From the NCBI RefSeq assembly GCF_024158745.1, contig NZ_JAMZAW010000004.1:248001-312000 (forward strand): a stretch of 64,000 nt of DNA. Direction: 5' to 3'. Position numbers and translations under genes: made by a program. Shown here one piece after another: positions 42,074 to 52,033 of the stretch. Each line of letters begins with the position of its first letter. Positions within the stretch are counted from its first letter, which is position 1. This DNA comes from Paenibacillus tyrphae (lineage in GTDB: Bacteria > Bacillota > Bacilli > Paenibacillales > NBRC-103111). Under the pieces are notes generated by a model. It saw only the letters and a program-made list of their open reading frames with translations. It did no database searches and was not told where the DNA came from.

Positions 42074-42906
42074 GCGAATTCCTCCCGTCTCCTCCACCGC
42101 TCCAGCCGCCCGATCGTCGCCCGTATATCCCGGGCCTGCTCGTCGCCGGATATTTCCCGTTCGATAATCAGCTCGCCGTCGTAGCCAAGCTCCTGCAGCT
42201 TGGCAAGCAGCACAGGGAAATTCACTTTCCCTTCTCCGGCGGGCACTTCCTTGCCGAGACGATCGCCGTCGGTCGGATACAATCCGTCCTTCACATGCAC
42301 GTTGCGCACATAAGGACCGATGACGTCGAGCGCATCGACCGGATTGCCTTTTCCGTACAAAATCAGATTGGCCGGATCCAAATTGATGCCGAGATTGGAC
42401 GTCCCGACCCGCTCGATCGTTCGAAGCAGAACGACCGGCGTTTCCTGGCCGGTCTCGAACCAGAAGCCGAGCCCCTTCGATTCGCAGTACGCGGCGACTT
42501 CGCGAATCGCCTCCACCACCGCCGGATAAGCGGGGTCGGTCATATTTTCCGGAATGAAGCCGCAGTGGGTAATGAGCGCCGGGGCGCCGATCCGCTCGGC
42601 AAAGTCCGCCCAACGCTTGAGGGTCACAACCCGCTCGCTGCGGTATTCCTCGGGGATCAGACCGAGAGTAACCGGACCTTCGGTAAAATTCCACTTCCCG
42701 GGACCCACGACCCAGCCCCAGACCGCACAGATACGGACGCCCGCCCGGGCTGCGCATTCTACGACGCGATCGGCCACTTCCTCAGTGGCCAGCTCCGGGT
42801 CCCAACACATCAGCTGACATACCGACAAGCCGAAGTCTCTGACATGCCCAAAGCAATCTCCGCCGTTCCGCAAAATGTTAATGACACCGATTTCCAAAGG
42901 GTTCAC
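42070..42906 (-). CDS. Sugar phosphate isomerase/epimerase (xylose isomerase-like TIM barrel)
   Basis: A 278-residue TIM-barrel protein with metal ligands of the AP-endonuclease-2 superfamily: [34 protein letters not shown] and LIIEREIS. Members are isomerases or epimerases on sugars or inositols. The GTG at 42906 fits the start of the conserved fold ([12 protein letters not shown]), though the ribosome site is weak; an open frame runs up to 43020. It heads a four-gene cluster and its end overlaps the next gene by four bases. Confidence 0.88.
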   Translation of the reverse strand: MNPLEIGVINILRNGGDCFGHVRDFGLSVCQLMCWDPELATEEVADRVVECAARAGVRICAVWGWVVGPGKWNFTEGPVTLGLIPEEYRSERVVTLKRWADFAERIGAPALITHCGFIPENMTDPAYPAVVEAIREVAAYCESKGLGFWFETGQETPVVLLRTIERVGTSNLGINLDPANLILYGKGNPVDALDVIGPYVRNVHVKDGLYPTDGDRLGKEVPAGEGKVNFPVLLAKLQELGYDGELIIEREISGDEQARDIRATIGRLERWRRREEFA

Positions 42907-43040
42907 CCGCTTTCTTGGTCTCTTCCCTGCTAATGATAAACGAAGGTTTTGGCAAAAGCTTTGCCCGTTTCGCCGCACTTTTTGTACTTCGGTTTGCAGG
43001 TTGGTACGAAAATTTTGCATTTTCGTCCGTGGCCGGATTT

Positions 43041-45464
43041 TTACAGAGACAGCACACCGTAATCGCGCAAAGCCTGCTTCAGCTTGTTCACCTCCGACTC
43101 AAGCTGCGCCAAGGTGGAGCCGTTCGTATCGCCGATGGCGGAGAGTCGGCCAATCGCGCCGAACGGCTCGAACGAAGGCGCAGCGAAGCTGACCGCGCCG
43201 GTGACTGGCTGGCCGGAGGCGACCGGTTCGTGCACGCGCAGAACTGTGCCGGAAATGGCGACGATCCTCAGCCGCTGGCTACCGCTTCCGATGCGAATCC
43301 ATTGACCTGCGGCAAGCGCAGAAGCGTTATTCACGTTCAGCACCGCCGATCCGGAGCTTCCCGAAGCCGTTACCCCGGTCAAAGCCCCTGCCGTTCCGCC
43401 CGAAGTCACCTTGTAGCCGGCCGGCGTCCGGCCCTGTTCTACGGTCGGATCGGCCACATAGACGAATGCGCCGGCCTCGAACGTACCCGAGACTGGTGGA
43501 AACGCTTGCACAAATCTCGAAACGGCGCCGTCCCGCTCATCAAAAAGGATGCCCGGACCGAGGTCGAGCCACAGCCCGCCCTGCTTCGAGGCGATGCAAT
43601 TGTTCTTCAGGCGAATATTCGAGAACGTGCCGTCCGCCTCGTTAATTCGGATCGAATAGAGTCCCCGGGCCGTGTCGTACGTATCCCGGATATAATTGTC
43701 CGTAATGTAAGCGTCGCTGACCGCGGACTGGAGCAAAATGGCGGACTTGTACTTTTCGTTCGCCGCCGGGTAATGGCCGGCGTTAATGATCAGGTTGTCG
43801 CTGATCTGCACCCCGGTTACTTTGCCCAGCTTCTCCGCATTGCCGATGCGGATGCCGGTAAACGGGCAATTTTTGATCACGTTGCCATTGATGACGATGT
43901 TGCTCGCTTCGACCGGCCGCACGAAGCCGATCCCGAATGCCCGGTCTTCGAGGATGGGAACCCCGGCCTCGTTAGGGTCGTTCGGATTGCGTCTGACGAA
44001 CTCTTCCTGAAACTGGATCGTATTGCCGCTGATCGTTATATTGTCGTAGCCGCCAGAGTCCGGCAGCACTCCCGGGAACGAACCGATGCCCAGCATCATG
44101 GAGAAATTATGGTGCTTGTTATTGATGCTGATCGTATTGCCTGTGATCGACACGTTCTTAACCGGAAACTCCTTGCGGGGCCACAACTGAATAGCGAGGC
44201 AAGCGTTGCTGAACGTATTCCCCGAAATCGTCATATCGCTGAAATCCAGCGTTTTTCGGAGCTCGGGGTCGTTTGCGATTTCGCTGGACTGTATGTGAAT
44301 GCCGGTAAAATAACCGTCCGTAATGTTTCCCGACACGACACTTTGGCCCGCATGCGTTTCCATCGCGCCGAACGCTTTATATTTTTTCGGATTCGTATTG
44401 AGAAACCGGCAGTTTTGAATCGTATGGCTTCTGGCGTTGATGTATACGGCTGAATTATCGTAATATTTGGGCGCTTTCGCCTCCACGAATTCGAAGGAGC
44501 AGTTCAGGATTCGGACGTTTTTACAAGCCGGGTTATTGAGCGTAATCGTATTGACTCCGCAGATCGGAGCGAACCGGACATGCTCGATCGTAATATTGTC
44601 GAAGTCGAACAGCGCGATGCAAAACTGCCGCCAGTAATAATCCTTCGTGCCGTTCGTATCCCGGCCGGGATCAATGCTGCATGTCGTATTGTTCAAAACG
44701 TTCTGGTCGATCCGCAGATGGCTGATGCGGACGTTCGACACTTTGGACGAGCCTTGAAAACCGCCGAAAATCGTCCAGTAATCGCCCGCATCGTTTTTCA
44801 CCTTAATCACGGAGTTGCTTCCCTCGCCACGCAAATTTACGTTGCTTTTCAGAATGATGCGTTTCGTCTGGAGAAGCGGCGATACGATGTACGTGCCGAC
44901 CGGAAAATAGACGGTGCCGCCCCCCAAAGCCGAAACCGCGTCGATCGCCGCCTGAATGGCCGCCATATCGTCCGCTGTGCCGTCCCCTTTGGCCCCGAAC
45001 CATTTCACGCTAATCTCGTCCCGGTCCACAATCCGCTTAAACCGGTACCCGCTCACCGTCGAAACGAGCACGAGCCCCGTATTGTCCGCCGTCGTGCTGT
45101 CGCTCGGATCATAGTAAAAAAATCCTTCCTGCCCCTGATCCCTCACATAGTATAAAAATCCGTCTCTCGCATCTTTTGCCGCCCGCAATGCCGCTATACT
45201 GGAAGGCGTGCAGAAATCCATGTTCATCAGATCTCTCGGATGGTTGACCCGGCTTCCGTATACGATGTCGGTCACGGTTTGCGATTCCCCGGCGTAAGCG
45301 GACCTCAGTCCGCCGCCGGTCAACAGTCCGCCTGCAGCGGCTACGCCGGCCATGCCGAGCGTGGCGATGACCGAACGGCGGCTAAGCCGCTTCGGCTCGG
45401 GTGGAAGGGACGTTTCTTGCGGTACGGATACGGGCTCGGACTCGGCGGGCTTGTATTCGGACAT
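43041..45464 (-). CDS. Tat-exported right-handed beta-helix protein, pectate-lyase-like
   Basis: An 807-residue protein. Residues 25-60 are a Tat signal with KRLSRRSVIATLGMAGVAAAGG. Then comes the family start VKWFGAKGDGTADDMAAIQAAIDAVSALGGGTVYFPVGTYIV, split over two motifs of the pectate lyase 3/GH28-like fold, and a long array of beta-helix coils (RISHLRIDQNVL, ITGNTISINN, ISDNLIINAG, ITDNYIRD). The last 160 residues contain a small beta domain and a C-terminal coiled stretch. It probably cleaves or binds a surface or plant polysaccharide, exported folded. Confidence 0.9.
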   Translation of the reverse strand: MSEYKPAESEPVSVPQETSLPPEPKRLSRRSVIATLGMAGVAAAGGLLTGGGLRSAYAGESQTVTDIVYGSRVNHPRDLMNMDFCTPSSIAALRAAKDARDGFLYYVRDQGQEGFFYYDPSDSTTADNTGLVLVSTVSGYRFKRIVDRDEISVKWFGAKGDGTADDMAAIQAAIDAVSALGGGTVYFPVGTYIVSPLLQTKRIILKSNVNLRGEGSNSVIKVKNDAGDYWTIFGGFQGSSKVSNVRISHLRIDQNVLNNTTCSIDPGRDTNGTKDYYWRQFCIALFDFDNITIEHVRFAPICGVNTITLNNPACKNVRILNCSFEFVEAKAPKYYDNSAVYINARSHTIQNCRFLNTNPKKYKAFGAMETHAGQSVVSGNITDGYFTGIHIQSSEIANDPELRKTLDFSDMTISGNTFSNACLAIQLWPRKEFPVKNVSITGNTISINNKHHNFSMMLGIGSFPGVLPDSGGYDNITISGNTIQFQEEFVRRNPNDPNEAGVPILEDRAFGIGFVRPVEASNIVINGNVIKNCPFTGIRIGNAEKLGKVTGVQISDNLIINAGHYPAANEKYKSAILLQSAVSDAYITDNYIRDTYDTARGLYSIRINEADGTFSNIRLKNNCIASKQGGLWLDLGPGILFDERDGAVSRFVQAFPPVSGTFEAGAFVYVADPTVEQGRTPAGYKVTSGGTAGALTGVTASGSSGSAVLNVNNASALAAGQWIRIGSGSQRLRIVAISGTVLRVHEPVASGQPVTGAVSFAAPSFEPFGAIGRLSAIGDTNGSTLAQLESEVNKLKQALRDYGVLSL

Positions 45465-45997
45465 CGTTCATATCCTCCTCTAGTACGGCCAGGCTCCTGT
45501 CGGCAGGCAGGCTGCGGGCCGTCTGCATGAAATTTGGGTTGGGATTGAAACAAATAAATTAAACGAGGACCGGCGGGGTAAGAAAATACATTGCAGCTCC
45601 ATATAACGGTTCTGATAGAAGCGGTGAAGCTTTTGTCGCAGAAGTGAAAGGGTTCGTGTCTCCGCCGCATACGTTCCTTTTGTCTTCCCCCCTTGACGAT
45701 GCGGGTAAATGCAGGGTTTATCGATAATCATAGCGTGGAAGTTGGAGCAAAATCTTTAGCAGATTAACCGATTTTTTTGCACAATCGTTTGGATTTGCAG
45801 TAGCATGGGAGGGTGACGAAGATTTAACTGTGATAAGTCAGGATACGCCCTTACCAATCGACAAAATTCCACTTCATCTGCTCCTCCCTCTGAGATACAT
45901 TCAGCCAATTCCAGTGAGGGGAAGCCCGCGACAACAGCATAATGGGAACGATGTTTCAACGGAGAACGTTGGGAATCTATTTTTAGAAAATAGGGAG
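45465..45997 (+). other. 533-bp intergenic stretch, no convincing gene
   Basis: Lies between two divergent genes. It should hold the promoter of the beta-helix gene, but no clear -35/-10 pair is visible. Several short open frames exist on both strands; none has a ribosome site or plausible composition. Base composition is lower in GC than the surroundings. Confidence 0.5.
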
Positions 45998-46216
45998 ATG
46001 AGTAAGTTGGAAAAAGCACTGATCGTATTACTATTGTTATTAATGCTCTCTTACGCTATTCTTGCGATTATTAAACCAGCAGTGATATGGAAAAGGGAAT
46101 TTATTTCGAAAAAAGTAAGGAAACCGAACGATATCGATTTACTGCTGATGAGAGTATCGGGTGTTTTCTTGATATTTGTTTGTATTGGACTGGCTTATGT
46201 ATTTCTAATAAAGTAA
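45998..46216 (+). CDS. Small membrane protein resembling the DUF6199 type, 72 aa
   Basis: A 72-residue protein with two transmembrane helices (about 7-26 and 50-70) joined by a charged loop with KPAVIWKREFISKKVRKPND. The pattern of Trp-Lys, basic stretch and a second helix recalls short DUF6199 membrane proteins. AGGGAG abuts the ATG; a TTG three codons later has better spacing and could be the start. It stands alone; function unknown. Confidence 0.6.
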   Translation: MSKLEKALIVLLLLLMLSYAILAIIKPAVIWKREFISKKVRKPNDIDLLLMRVSGVFLIFVCIGLAYVFLIK

Positions 46217-46485
46217 CAAACCCCTGCACCTCATTTTTATCAGCACTACTAGTCACTTCCAAAGTAAAATGCGAGGAAATCGCCTCTTGGCTAACTCCTT
46301 GCTTTTTTATTTCCCGTTGTTGCTATTCGCACATTTCCCCCATTACTTGGCACGTGGCATTTTCTGGACCCATTTTCGAAAAATACAGAACAGAACAACA
46401 GAACGCCCTGCTTTTACTCAGTCAACCATTGTGTTAAATTAGGGGTAAATTGGTGGTTTCTACCTAACGATGAGGAAGTGAACGT

Positions 46486-47808
46486 ATGCGAAAAAAAGCC
46501 GGGATTTTATTAATCCTCGGACTGTTGGCAGGTGCACTGGACGGCCAAACACCGGTACCATCCGCTCTAGCCAGCGACTCCCAGAACCTGGCGGATTCAG
46601 CCCAACCCTTGACGCTGTTCGAGCCGACGGAGCTCTACGACGACCGTTATCAACAAGTCGGAATGATCGCACCCCAGCAAGTTCATGTGCTGCAGACGTC
46701 AAGCATCAGAAGAGGACATGGGGAAGGCTATCGGGTGCCCAGATATTTGATTTCCACCTGGATGGGCAACGCATGGATCGTTCCCGACAACGCGCTGAGA
46801 GGAAAAGAAGAACCGATGGACGCGTACATTGAGCTGTCCCACGAAGAAACTTTGTACAACGATCCGGGGTTATTGTCGCCTAAAGGGAAGATCGGCAAAC
46901 AAACCGTCAAAGCGATTGCCAGCTGGGATAGACGGTACAAGGTCGCGACACCCGAAGGAGAAGGATGGATTGCACCAACTTGGGAGGCGTTCGTCGACAT
47001 TAAATTGGTTCAGATGGACGTTCAACTGACAGCGCCGACGAGATTATTTCGTTTTCCATACCAGGATGCCGGAGCGGGCGTCAATCCCCAGCTGATGCAG
47101 GTTACTGCGGTTTGGCGAGATTGGTACCGGGCCGATTCGTGGCTGGGGCCGGTTTGGTTCCGGCTTCATGAACTGGATGCGGCGGATGCAGATCATCGCA
47201 TGGAGGTTGGCCTGCGATATTATTATTTTGACGGGGATCAAACGCGATTTCGAGCCTCGGTGCAGCTCGGGCCGAGGTGGCGGGATACGGGAGAGACGAT
47301 CCCGGTCGGGTTTACCGTCCTATTCTACAACGAAAAGGGCGAACGAATCGGCGCCTCCTCGGGAACGACAGTCCGGCTTAAAGACGGGGAAGCAACGCCG
47401 GTCGAGCTGACGGTGGACCGGAACATCCAGACGTTTGCGTATGCCACCGTTCAAGTCGGCATGTTCAACGATCAAATCGTAAGCGCGATTCAACCGGACG
47501 ACCCGATGGCCATCGCAGATGATGCGGCTAATCAAGATCTTCGCTTAGGCTCGATTCAAGTGAGGCGGGATGGCGTATTCAGCATCGTGACCGGTCAATA
47601 CGCCTCCAAACTTGCAGGCGAGCGTCAGGTGAAAGCGGAGCTGTCGTTCCTGAACGCAGACGGTGAAACGATAGCTAAGGCTCCGCTGGAATTGTCATTC
47701 GATGCGTCCTATCCGGGAAGCGGCTCCCATCAACCGTTCGAAGCCGTTGTGCCGAAGGATGTATCGAACTATGCATCCGTGAAGCTGAGGGTGCTGGATG
47801 CGAGGTAA
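46486..47808 (+). CDS. Secreted protein with SH3-like repeats, unknown function
   Basis: A 440-residue protein with a signal peptide (about residues 1-30, ending ALAS). Three related segments follow, each with a conserved W (STWMGNAWIVPDNAL, ASWDRRYKVATPEGEGWIAPTW, AVWRDWYRADSWLGPVWFR), the usual look of SH3-like cell-wall or peptide-binding units. The last 200 residues have a beta-sandwich character (VGFTVLFYNEKGERIG, VKAELSFLNADGETIA). It probably acts outside the cell at the wall. No catalytic residues are evident. It is preceded by an AT-rich stretch without an obvious gene and converges on the isomerase gene. Confidence 0.75.
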   Translation: MRKKAGILLILGLLAGALDGQTPVPSALASDSQNLADSAQPLTLFEPTELYDDRYQQVGMIAPQQVHVLQTSSIRRGHGEGYRVPRYLISTWMGNAWIVPDNALRGKEEPMDAYIELSHEETLYNDPGLLSPKGKIGKQTVKAIASWDRRYKVATPEGEGWIAPTWEAFVDIKLVQMDVQLTAPTRLFRFPYQDAGAGVNPQLMQVTAVWRDWYRADSWLGPVWFRLHELDAADADHRMEVGLRYYYFDGDQTRFRASVQLGPRWRDTGETIPVGFTVLFYNEKGERIGASSGTTVRLKDGEATPVELTVDRNIQTFAYATVQVGMFNDQIVSAIQPDDPMAIADDAANQDLRLGSIQVRRDGVFSIVTGQYASKLAGERQVKAELSFLNADGETIAKAPLELSFDASYPGSGSHQPFEAVVPKDVSNYASVKLRVLDAR

Positions 47809-47883
47809 CGACGAAACGCGAGCCTGCTTGAATCGTTGCCGGGAAACGATCGTATTTCAAGCAGCCCCTCGTCTGCCCCTATT

Positions 47884-48744
47884 CTACTCCGCCTGACGCA
47901 GTCCGGCTGCCGGGGAAGACCGCCGCATCAGGGCCAGCGCTTCCGCCGAGGCGACCGCGTCCGGCATGCTGCGCAGCTCCAGCACCCAAGAGCCGGCGAA
48001 GCCGTGATCCTGCGCCAGCACTGTCACAGCTTCGAGCGGAACGGAGCCTGCGCCAAACGCCCAGTGATCGTCGCGCACACCCCCATTGTCGCTCAAATGC
48101 AGCCCGACAACGTACGGCATGACGCGCTTGAGCGACAGCAAGCAGAGTCCCGTGCCGGTCAAATGGGCGTGTCCCGCATCGAAAACGACCCGCAGACGCG
48201 GTGAATCGACTGAGCGGACGATCCGCTCCAGAAACTTCACGTCCGTACCTAAGAGGTTCGGATACGGCGGTACGTTTTCCAGTCCGATCACGACTCCCGA
48301 GCCGGCCGTTGCGCGCAGCGCTTCCCGGACAAATTCCGCCACCCGCTCCGCAAGCTCCGCCTCCAGCCCGGAATCGGCCTCCATCCCCTCCGCTTCGTCC
48401 GATTCTCCGGGATGCACCACGACATAAGCGCATTCCAGCCGCTCTGCGATCCGAAGCGTAGTTAACAACAGCTCCATCGAGACTTTTCTCGCTTCCGCCT
48501 CGTACGCAGCCGGGTTCAGACCTGTGATCGGAGCATGGACCGTCCAGCGAACGCCATGCTCCTTCCCAAGCTGCCGAAGCCAGTCGAGCTTTTCCTCCGG
48601 CCATTCCAACAGCTCGATGTGCGGTCCTTCGCCCATGATCTCGATTTCCTTCCATCCGTCCCCGATCAAACGAACGACCGCCGCCTCCAAAGACTCCTCC
48701 AGCAGCGCGTAAGTCGAAACGGCGCATTGACGCATCGCTTCCAT
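47884..48744 (-). CDS. Sugar phosphate isomerase/epimerase, TIM-barrel
   Basis: A 286-residue protein of the xylose-isomerase-like superfamily. Metal and active-site residues occur in VVHPGESDE, VVIGLENVPPYPN, RVVFDAGHAHLT, VVGLHLSDNGG and VLELRSMPDA. The ATG at 48744 (MEAMRQCAVSTYALLEES) has AGGAGG eight bases upstream. It is the last gene of the glpP-HAD-ABC group, 29 bp after a permease gene; what it does for a glycerol-phosphate pathway is unclear, and it may act on a related polyol or sugar. Confidence 0.87.
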   Translation of the reverse strand: MEAMRQCAVSTYALLEESLEAAVVRLIGDGWKEIEIMGEGPHIELLEWPEEKLDWLRQLGKEHGVRWTVHAPITGLNPAAYEAEARKVSMELLLTTLRIAERLECAYVVVHPGESDEAEGMEADSGLEAELAERVAEFVREALRATAGSGVVIGLENVPPYPNLLGTDVKFLERIVRSVDSPRLRVVFDAGHAHLTGTGLCLLSLKRVMPYVVGLHLSDNGGVRDDHWAFGAGSVPLEAVTVLAQDHGFAGSWVLELRSMPDAVASAEALALMRRSSPAAGLRQAE

Positions 48745-48772
48745 AGACTCCATCCTCCTCATCTTCGTGTGT

Positions 48773-49585
48773 TTACTTGATCCCCGATTGAATAAAGCTG
48801 TTCATAAATTGACGCTGGAAGAGCAGAAACCCGGCCAGCAGCGGAGCGATGACCATCAGCGTTGCGGCGCTCACTTCCGTCCACTGCGCGCCCGTCTCGA
48901 ACGATTGGGCGAAAATGGCAAGCCCTACCGTAAGCGGCCGGTTTTCAACGGAATTGGTAATGATGAGCGGCCACAAAAAGTTGTTCCAATGGTAGCTGAC
49001 GGACACCAGCCCGAAGGCGATGTAAGACGGACGGGCCAGCGGAAAATAAATTTTCCACAGCATCTGCCACTTGGAGCAGCCTTCCATGACGGCGGCTTCG
49101 TCCAGCTCCGGCGGGATCGTCTTGAACATCTGGCGCAGCAGGAAAATGCCGAAGGCCGAAGCGAAGTAAGGCAGCATTATGCCGAGCTTCGTATCGAGAA
49201 GCGACAATTCCTTCAGGACGTTATAGTTCGGAAAAATCAGCACGTCCGCTGGAATCATAATCTGCACCAAAAACAGCAGAAACACGAGATTTTGGCCGCG
49301 AAAGCGGACCCGGGCAAAAGCAAACGCCGCCATCGTCGCCGTGACCATCTGCACGGCGAACACGCAGACGACGATCAGCAGCGTATTCACGTAGTACTGT
49401 GCGAACGGTGCAGCCGCCCAGACGCGGGCGAAGTTGTCCAGCGTGAACTCCAGGGACAAGCCCGGCTGCAGCGCAAGCTGCTTCGGACGAAAGGCCGTGC
49501 TGGTCACCCAGACGAGCGGAACGAGCCAAACCAATGCAAGCATATATATGAACGCATGACTTATTTTCAATTTATTACGCAGCAT
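48773..49585 (-). CDS. Sugar ABC transporter permease, UgpE/MalG-like
   Basis: A 270-residue permease with six transmembrane helices and the EAA loop (PPELDEAAVMEGCSKWQMLWKIYFPLARPS) that contacts the ATPase. It has the usual N-terminal LPLVWVTSTAFRPKQL-like start of MalG proteins. It pairs with the permease upstream. No ATPase gene is in the group, so a shared MsmX/UgpC-type ATPase elsewhere is expected. Confidence 0.92.
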   Translation of the reverse strand: MLRNKLKISHAFIYMLALVWLVPLVWVTSTAFRPKQLALQPGLSLEFTLDNFARVWAAAPFAQYYVNTLLIVVCVFAVQMVTATMAAFAFARVRFRGQNLVFLLFLVQIMIPADVLIFPNYNVLKELSLLDTKLGIMLPYFASAFGIFLLRQMFKTIPPELDEAAVMEGCSKWQMLWKIYFPLARPSYIAFGLVSVSYHWNNFLWPLIITNSVENRPLTVGLAIFAQSFETGAQWTEVSAATLMVIAPLLAGFLLFQRQFMNSFIQSGIK

Positions 49586-49621
49586 GTAACCGCCAACCTT
49601 CTTTCACAGGGCATTTCCGCA

Positions 49622-50515
49622 TCAATGGTAATGTATTTTTTTATCCAGCCCGAAAAATTGCAGCGCCGCCACCAGCAGAAGGACGGCGATCATGACGACC
49701 GTCAAGGTCGAGGCCATGCCTTGATCCCAGAAGCTGAAAGCCGTTTCGTAAATATAATAAAGCAGCAGATTGCTCGCGTTGTTCGGTCCGCCCTTCGTCA
49801 TGATAAGCAAATGATCGACGAGCTTGAACGCGTTGGTCAGCGCGACGATGGCGACGAACAAAGTCGTCGGCATGAGCAGCGGGAACGTAATTTTGCGGAA
49901 CACGGTCCAGCGCCCGACGCCATCCACCTCCGCCGACTCGTACAAGTCCCGGGAAATATTTTGCAGCCCGGCTAAATAAAAAATCATAAAATACCCGGCT
50001 TCCTTCCAAATCATCATGACGATCATCGCATACATGACCAGCTCCGGCGTGCCGAGCCAGTTGATGTCGCCCTGCCCGATCCATTGGGTCAGCCTGCTCA
50101 GCAGCCCGTACTGCGGCGTATAAATGAACAGCCACACGTTGGCGATGGCGATCATCGGGATCATGGTCGGGTAAAAGAACGCCGTCCGCACAAAGCCTTT
50201 GCCGCGAATCGCCTTGTTGGCGAACACCGCCATCAGCAGCGCCAGCGACATGGACGTCGGTACCGTGCCGAGCGCAAACCACAGATTGTTGGACATGACC
50301 TGCCAGAAAATATCGTCCTTCATCAGATGCGCGTAATTATCCAGTCCGATGAATATCGGCACTGGGCTCGCCAGATCTGCCTGATAAAAGCTGAGCCGGA
50401 TCGTCTTGGCGATCGGATAAAACGTAAACAGGAACAAGAACACGAGCGAAGGCAAAAGCAAAAGCCATGCGAATGCGTCCGTTTTCCATTGTAAGTTGAA
50501 GTTTTTGCCGCCCAA
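49622..50515 (-). CDS. Sugar ABC transporter permease, UgpA/MalF-like
   Basis: A 297-residue permease with six transmembrane helices and the EAA loop (NISRDLYESAEVDGVGRWTVFRKITFPLLMP). It begins MGGKNFNLQWKTDAFAWLLLLPSLVFLFLFTFYPI. The start is TTG at 50515 with GGGGAGGCTTCC upstream. It follows the binding-protein gene by about 100 bp and pairs with the next permease. Confidence 0.92.
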   Translation of the reverse strand: MGGKNFNLQWKTDAFAWLLLLPSLVFLFLFTFYPIAKTIRLSFYQADLASPVPIFIGLDNYAHLMKDDIFWQVMSNNLWFALGTVPTSMSLALLMAVFANKAIRGKGFVRTAFFYPTMIPMIAIANVWLFIYTPQYGLLSRLTQWIGQGDINWLGTPELVMYAMIVMMIWKEAGYFMIFYLAGLQNISRDLYESAEVDGVGRWTVFRKITFPLLMPTTLFVAIVALTNAFKLVDHLLIMTKGGPNNASNLLLYYIYETAFSFWDQGMASTLTVVMIAVLLLVAALQFFGLDKKIHYH

Positions 50516-50617
50516 AAGGAAGCCTCCCCGCGATCGTTAAAATGAAGCCGTGCCGGAGCCCCGGGGCGGCTGCCTGGATTAGCGCATGCCGCCTCCGTTG
50601 GTACCGGGTACGTAAGA

Positions 50618-51952
50618 TTACTTATTGAACGGAGCGAGCGCCTTGTCCGCATCCTCCTGCGCTTTCTTCAAGGCGTCCGCCGGCGTCATCGCGCCTGTCA
50701 GCGCCGCCTGCACCTGGTCGCTGAGTGCCTTCATCACTTTGCCGTTGTTGTGCGTAGACAGCTCGGCGGCCGCATACTGCAATTGGTCGCGCGCCACGAC
50801 GGCAGCCGGGAATTCGGCGGCGTATTTTTTCATCCGCTCGGTTTCGTAAGCGGACTTGCGGACGGCGACATATCCGGTGTCGATGCTCCATTGGGCAGCA
50901 CGTTCGGATTCGGTCATGAACTTCACAAACTTCCAAGCCGCTTCCTGCTTTTTCTTGTCGATGTCTTTAAAGATGTAGAAGTTGCCGCCGCCGGTCGGGC
51001 TGCCGAAGCTCTTTTGTTTCGGCAGGAAGCTGACGCCGAAGTCGAACTTGGCGTTCTTCTTCACGTTGGACAGGTTGCCGGTCGTATGGTACATCATGGC
51101 CGTCTTCCCTTCCAGGAAGTCCGAAGGCACGGTGCCCCACTCAGTCACGCCTTCCGGCATCGCTTTTTCCTTTTTCGCCAAATCCACCCAATACTGCAAG
51201 CCTTCGACGTTTTCCGGCGTATTGAACATGACCTTTTTGCCGTCCTCGGTCATGATGTTTTTGCCGTTTTGCAGTGCGAACGTCTGGAACATCCAGTACG
51301 CGAAGCCGGTGACCGGAATTTCGAGACCCCATTTGCCGTCTTTAGTCAGCTTCTTGGCGTAGTCCTTCATCTCGTCCCAAGTTTGCGGCGGTTTATTCGG
51401 ATCGAGACCAGCCGCTTTGAACAGATCCTTGTTGTAATACAGGACGATGGTGCTGCGCTGGAACGGAATGCTGTACGTCTTGCCGCCGGTTTGCGAGTTC
51501 GCCAAGAACGCGGGGTAAAAGTCCGACAAATACTTGTCGCCGCCTTCTTTGGCGATGAACTCGTCGAGCGGAACGATGGCGTTCATATCGAGCAGGCTGA
51601 ACAGCTCGGTCGATTGGAGCACGGCCACATCCGGCGGATTTTTGCCCTGCACGCCCGCTTGCGTCTTGACGGCGGTATCCGCATAGCTGCCCGTATAGAC
51701 CGGCTTGACGGTAATGTTCGGATTTTGCTTCGTAAATTCTTGAGCCATCCCTTCGATGGTGGCCGTCAGCGGCCCCCCCACGGCAATCGGGAAATAGAAC
51801 GTGAGCTCGACTTTCTCGTCCTTCGTCTCCGCTTTCGTATCCGCCTTATTCGAAGCGGAGGAAGTGGCAGGCGATTCGGTTTTGGCACCGCACCCGGCGA
51901 GCATCGAAATACACAGACCCAGACTTACCATTCTTGCAGTTAGAGAACGCAT
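50618..51952 (-). CDS. ugpB: UgpB-like extracellular solute-binding lipoprotein
   Basis: A 444-residue lipoprotein with lipobox SMLAGC (about Cys 21). It looks like E. coli UgpB in several stretches: the Gly-Pro region FYFPIAVGGPLTATIEGMAQEF, IPFQRSTIVLYYNKDLFKAAGLDP with PPQTWDEMKDYAKKL, MMYHTTGNLSNVKKNAKF and TGYVAVRKSAYE. UgpB binds sn-glycerol 3-phosphate and glycerophosphodiesters. The neighbours (glpP, a HAD phosphatase) support such a substrate. The ATG at 51952 follows AAAGGAGAG. The gene symbol is inferred, not proved. Confidence 0.85.
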   Translation of the reverse strand: MRSLTARMVSLGLCISMLAGCGAKTESPATSSASNKADTKAETKDEKVELTFYFPIAVGGPLTATIEGMAQEFTKQNPNITVKPVYTGSYADTAVKTQAGVQGKNPPDVAVLQSTELFSLLDMNAIVPLDEFIAKEGGDKYLSDFYPAFLANSQTGGKTYSIPFQRSTIVLYYNKDLFKAAGLDPNKPPQTWDEMKDYAKKLTKDGKWGLEIPVTGFAYWMFQTFALQNGKNIMTEDGKKVMFNTPENVEGLQYWVDLAKKEKAMPEGVTEWGTVPSDFLEGKTAMMYHTTGNLSNVKKNAKFDFGVSFLPKQKSFGSPTGGGNFYIFKDIDKKKQEAAWKFVKFMTESERAAQWSIDTGYVAVRKSAYETERMKKYAAEFPAAVVARDQLQYAAAELSTHNNGKVMKALSDQVQAALTGAMTPADALKKAQEDADKALAPFNK

Positions 51953-52033
51953 CGTTTTCTCTCCTTTGGTGGTTGTATGTAGTACTGTAGCAAACGTGTG
52001 TGATGCCCTCGTTAGAGCAATGTAAAGCAAATG

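Noticed and set aside
45756..46019. 87-codon minus-strand ORF
   Set aside because: No ribosome site, unlikely composition, overlaps the start of a better-supported small membrane gene.
46087..46437. 116-codon plus-strand ORF
   Set aside because: Overlaps the small membrane protein in another frame and runs into AT-rich non-coding DNA; Cys/Ser-rich and without a ribosome site.
48773..51952. Missing ATPase taken as a broken ABC system
   Set aside because: Gram-positive sugar importers of this class usually share one MsmX-type ATPase encoded elsewhere, so the absence is normal.
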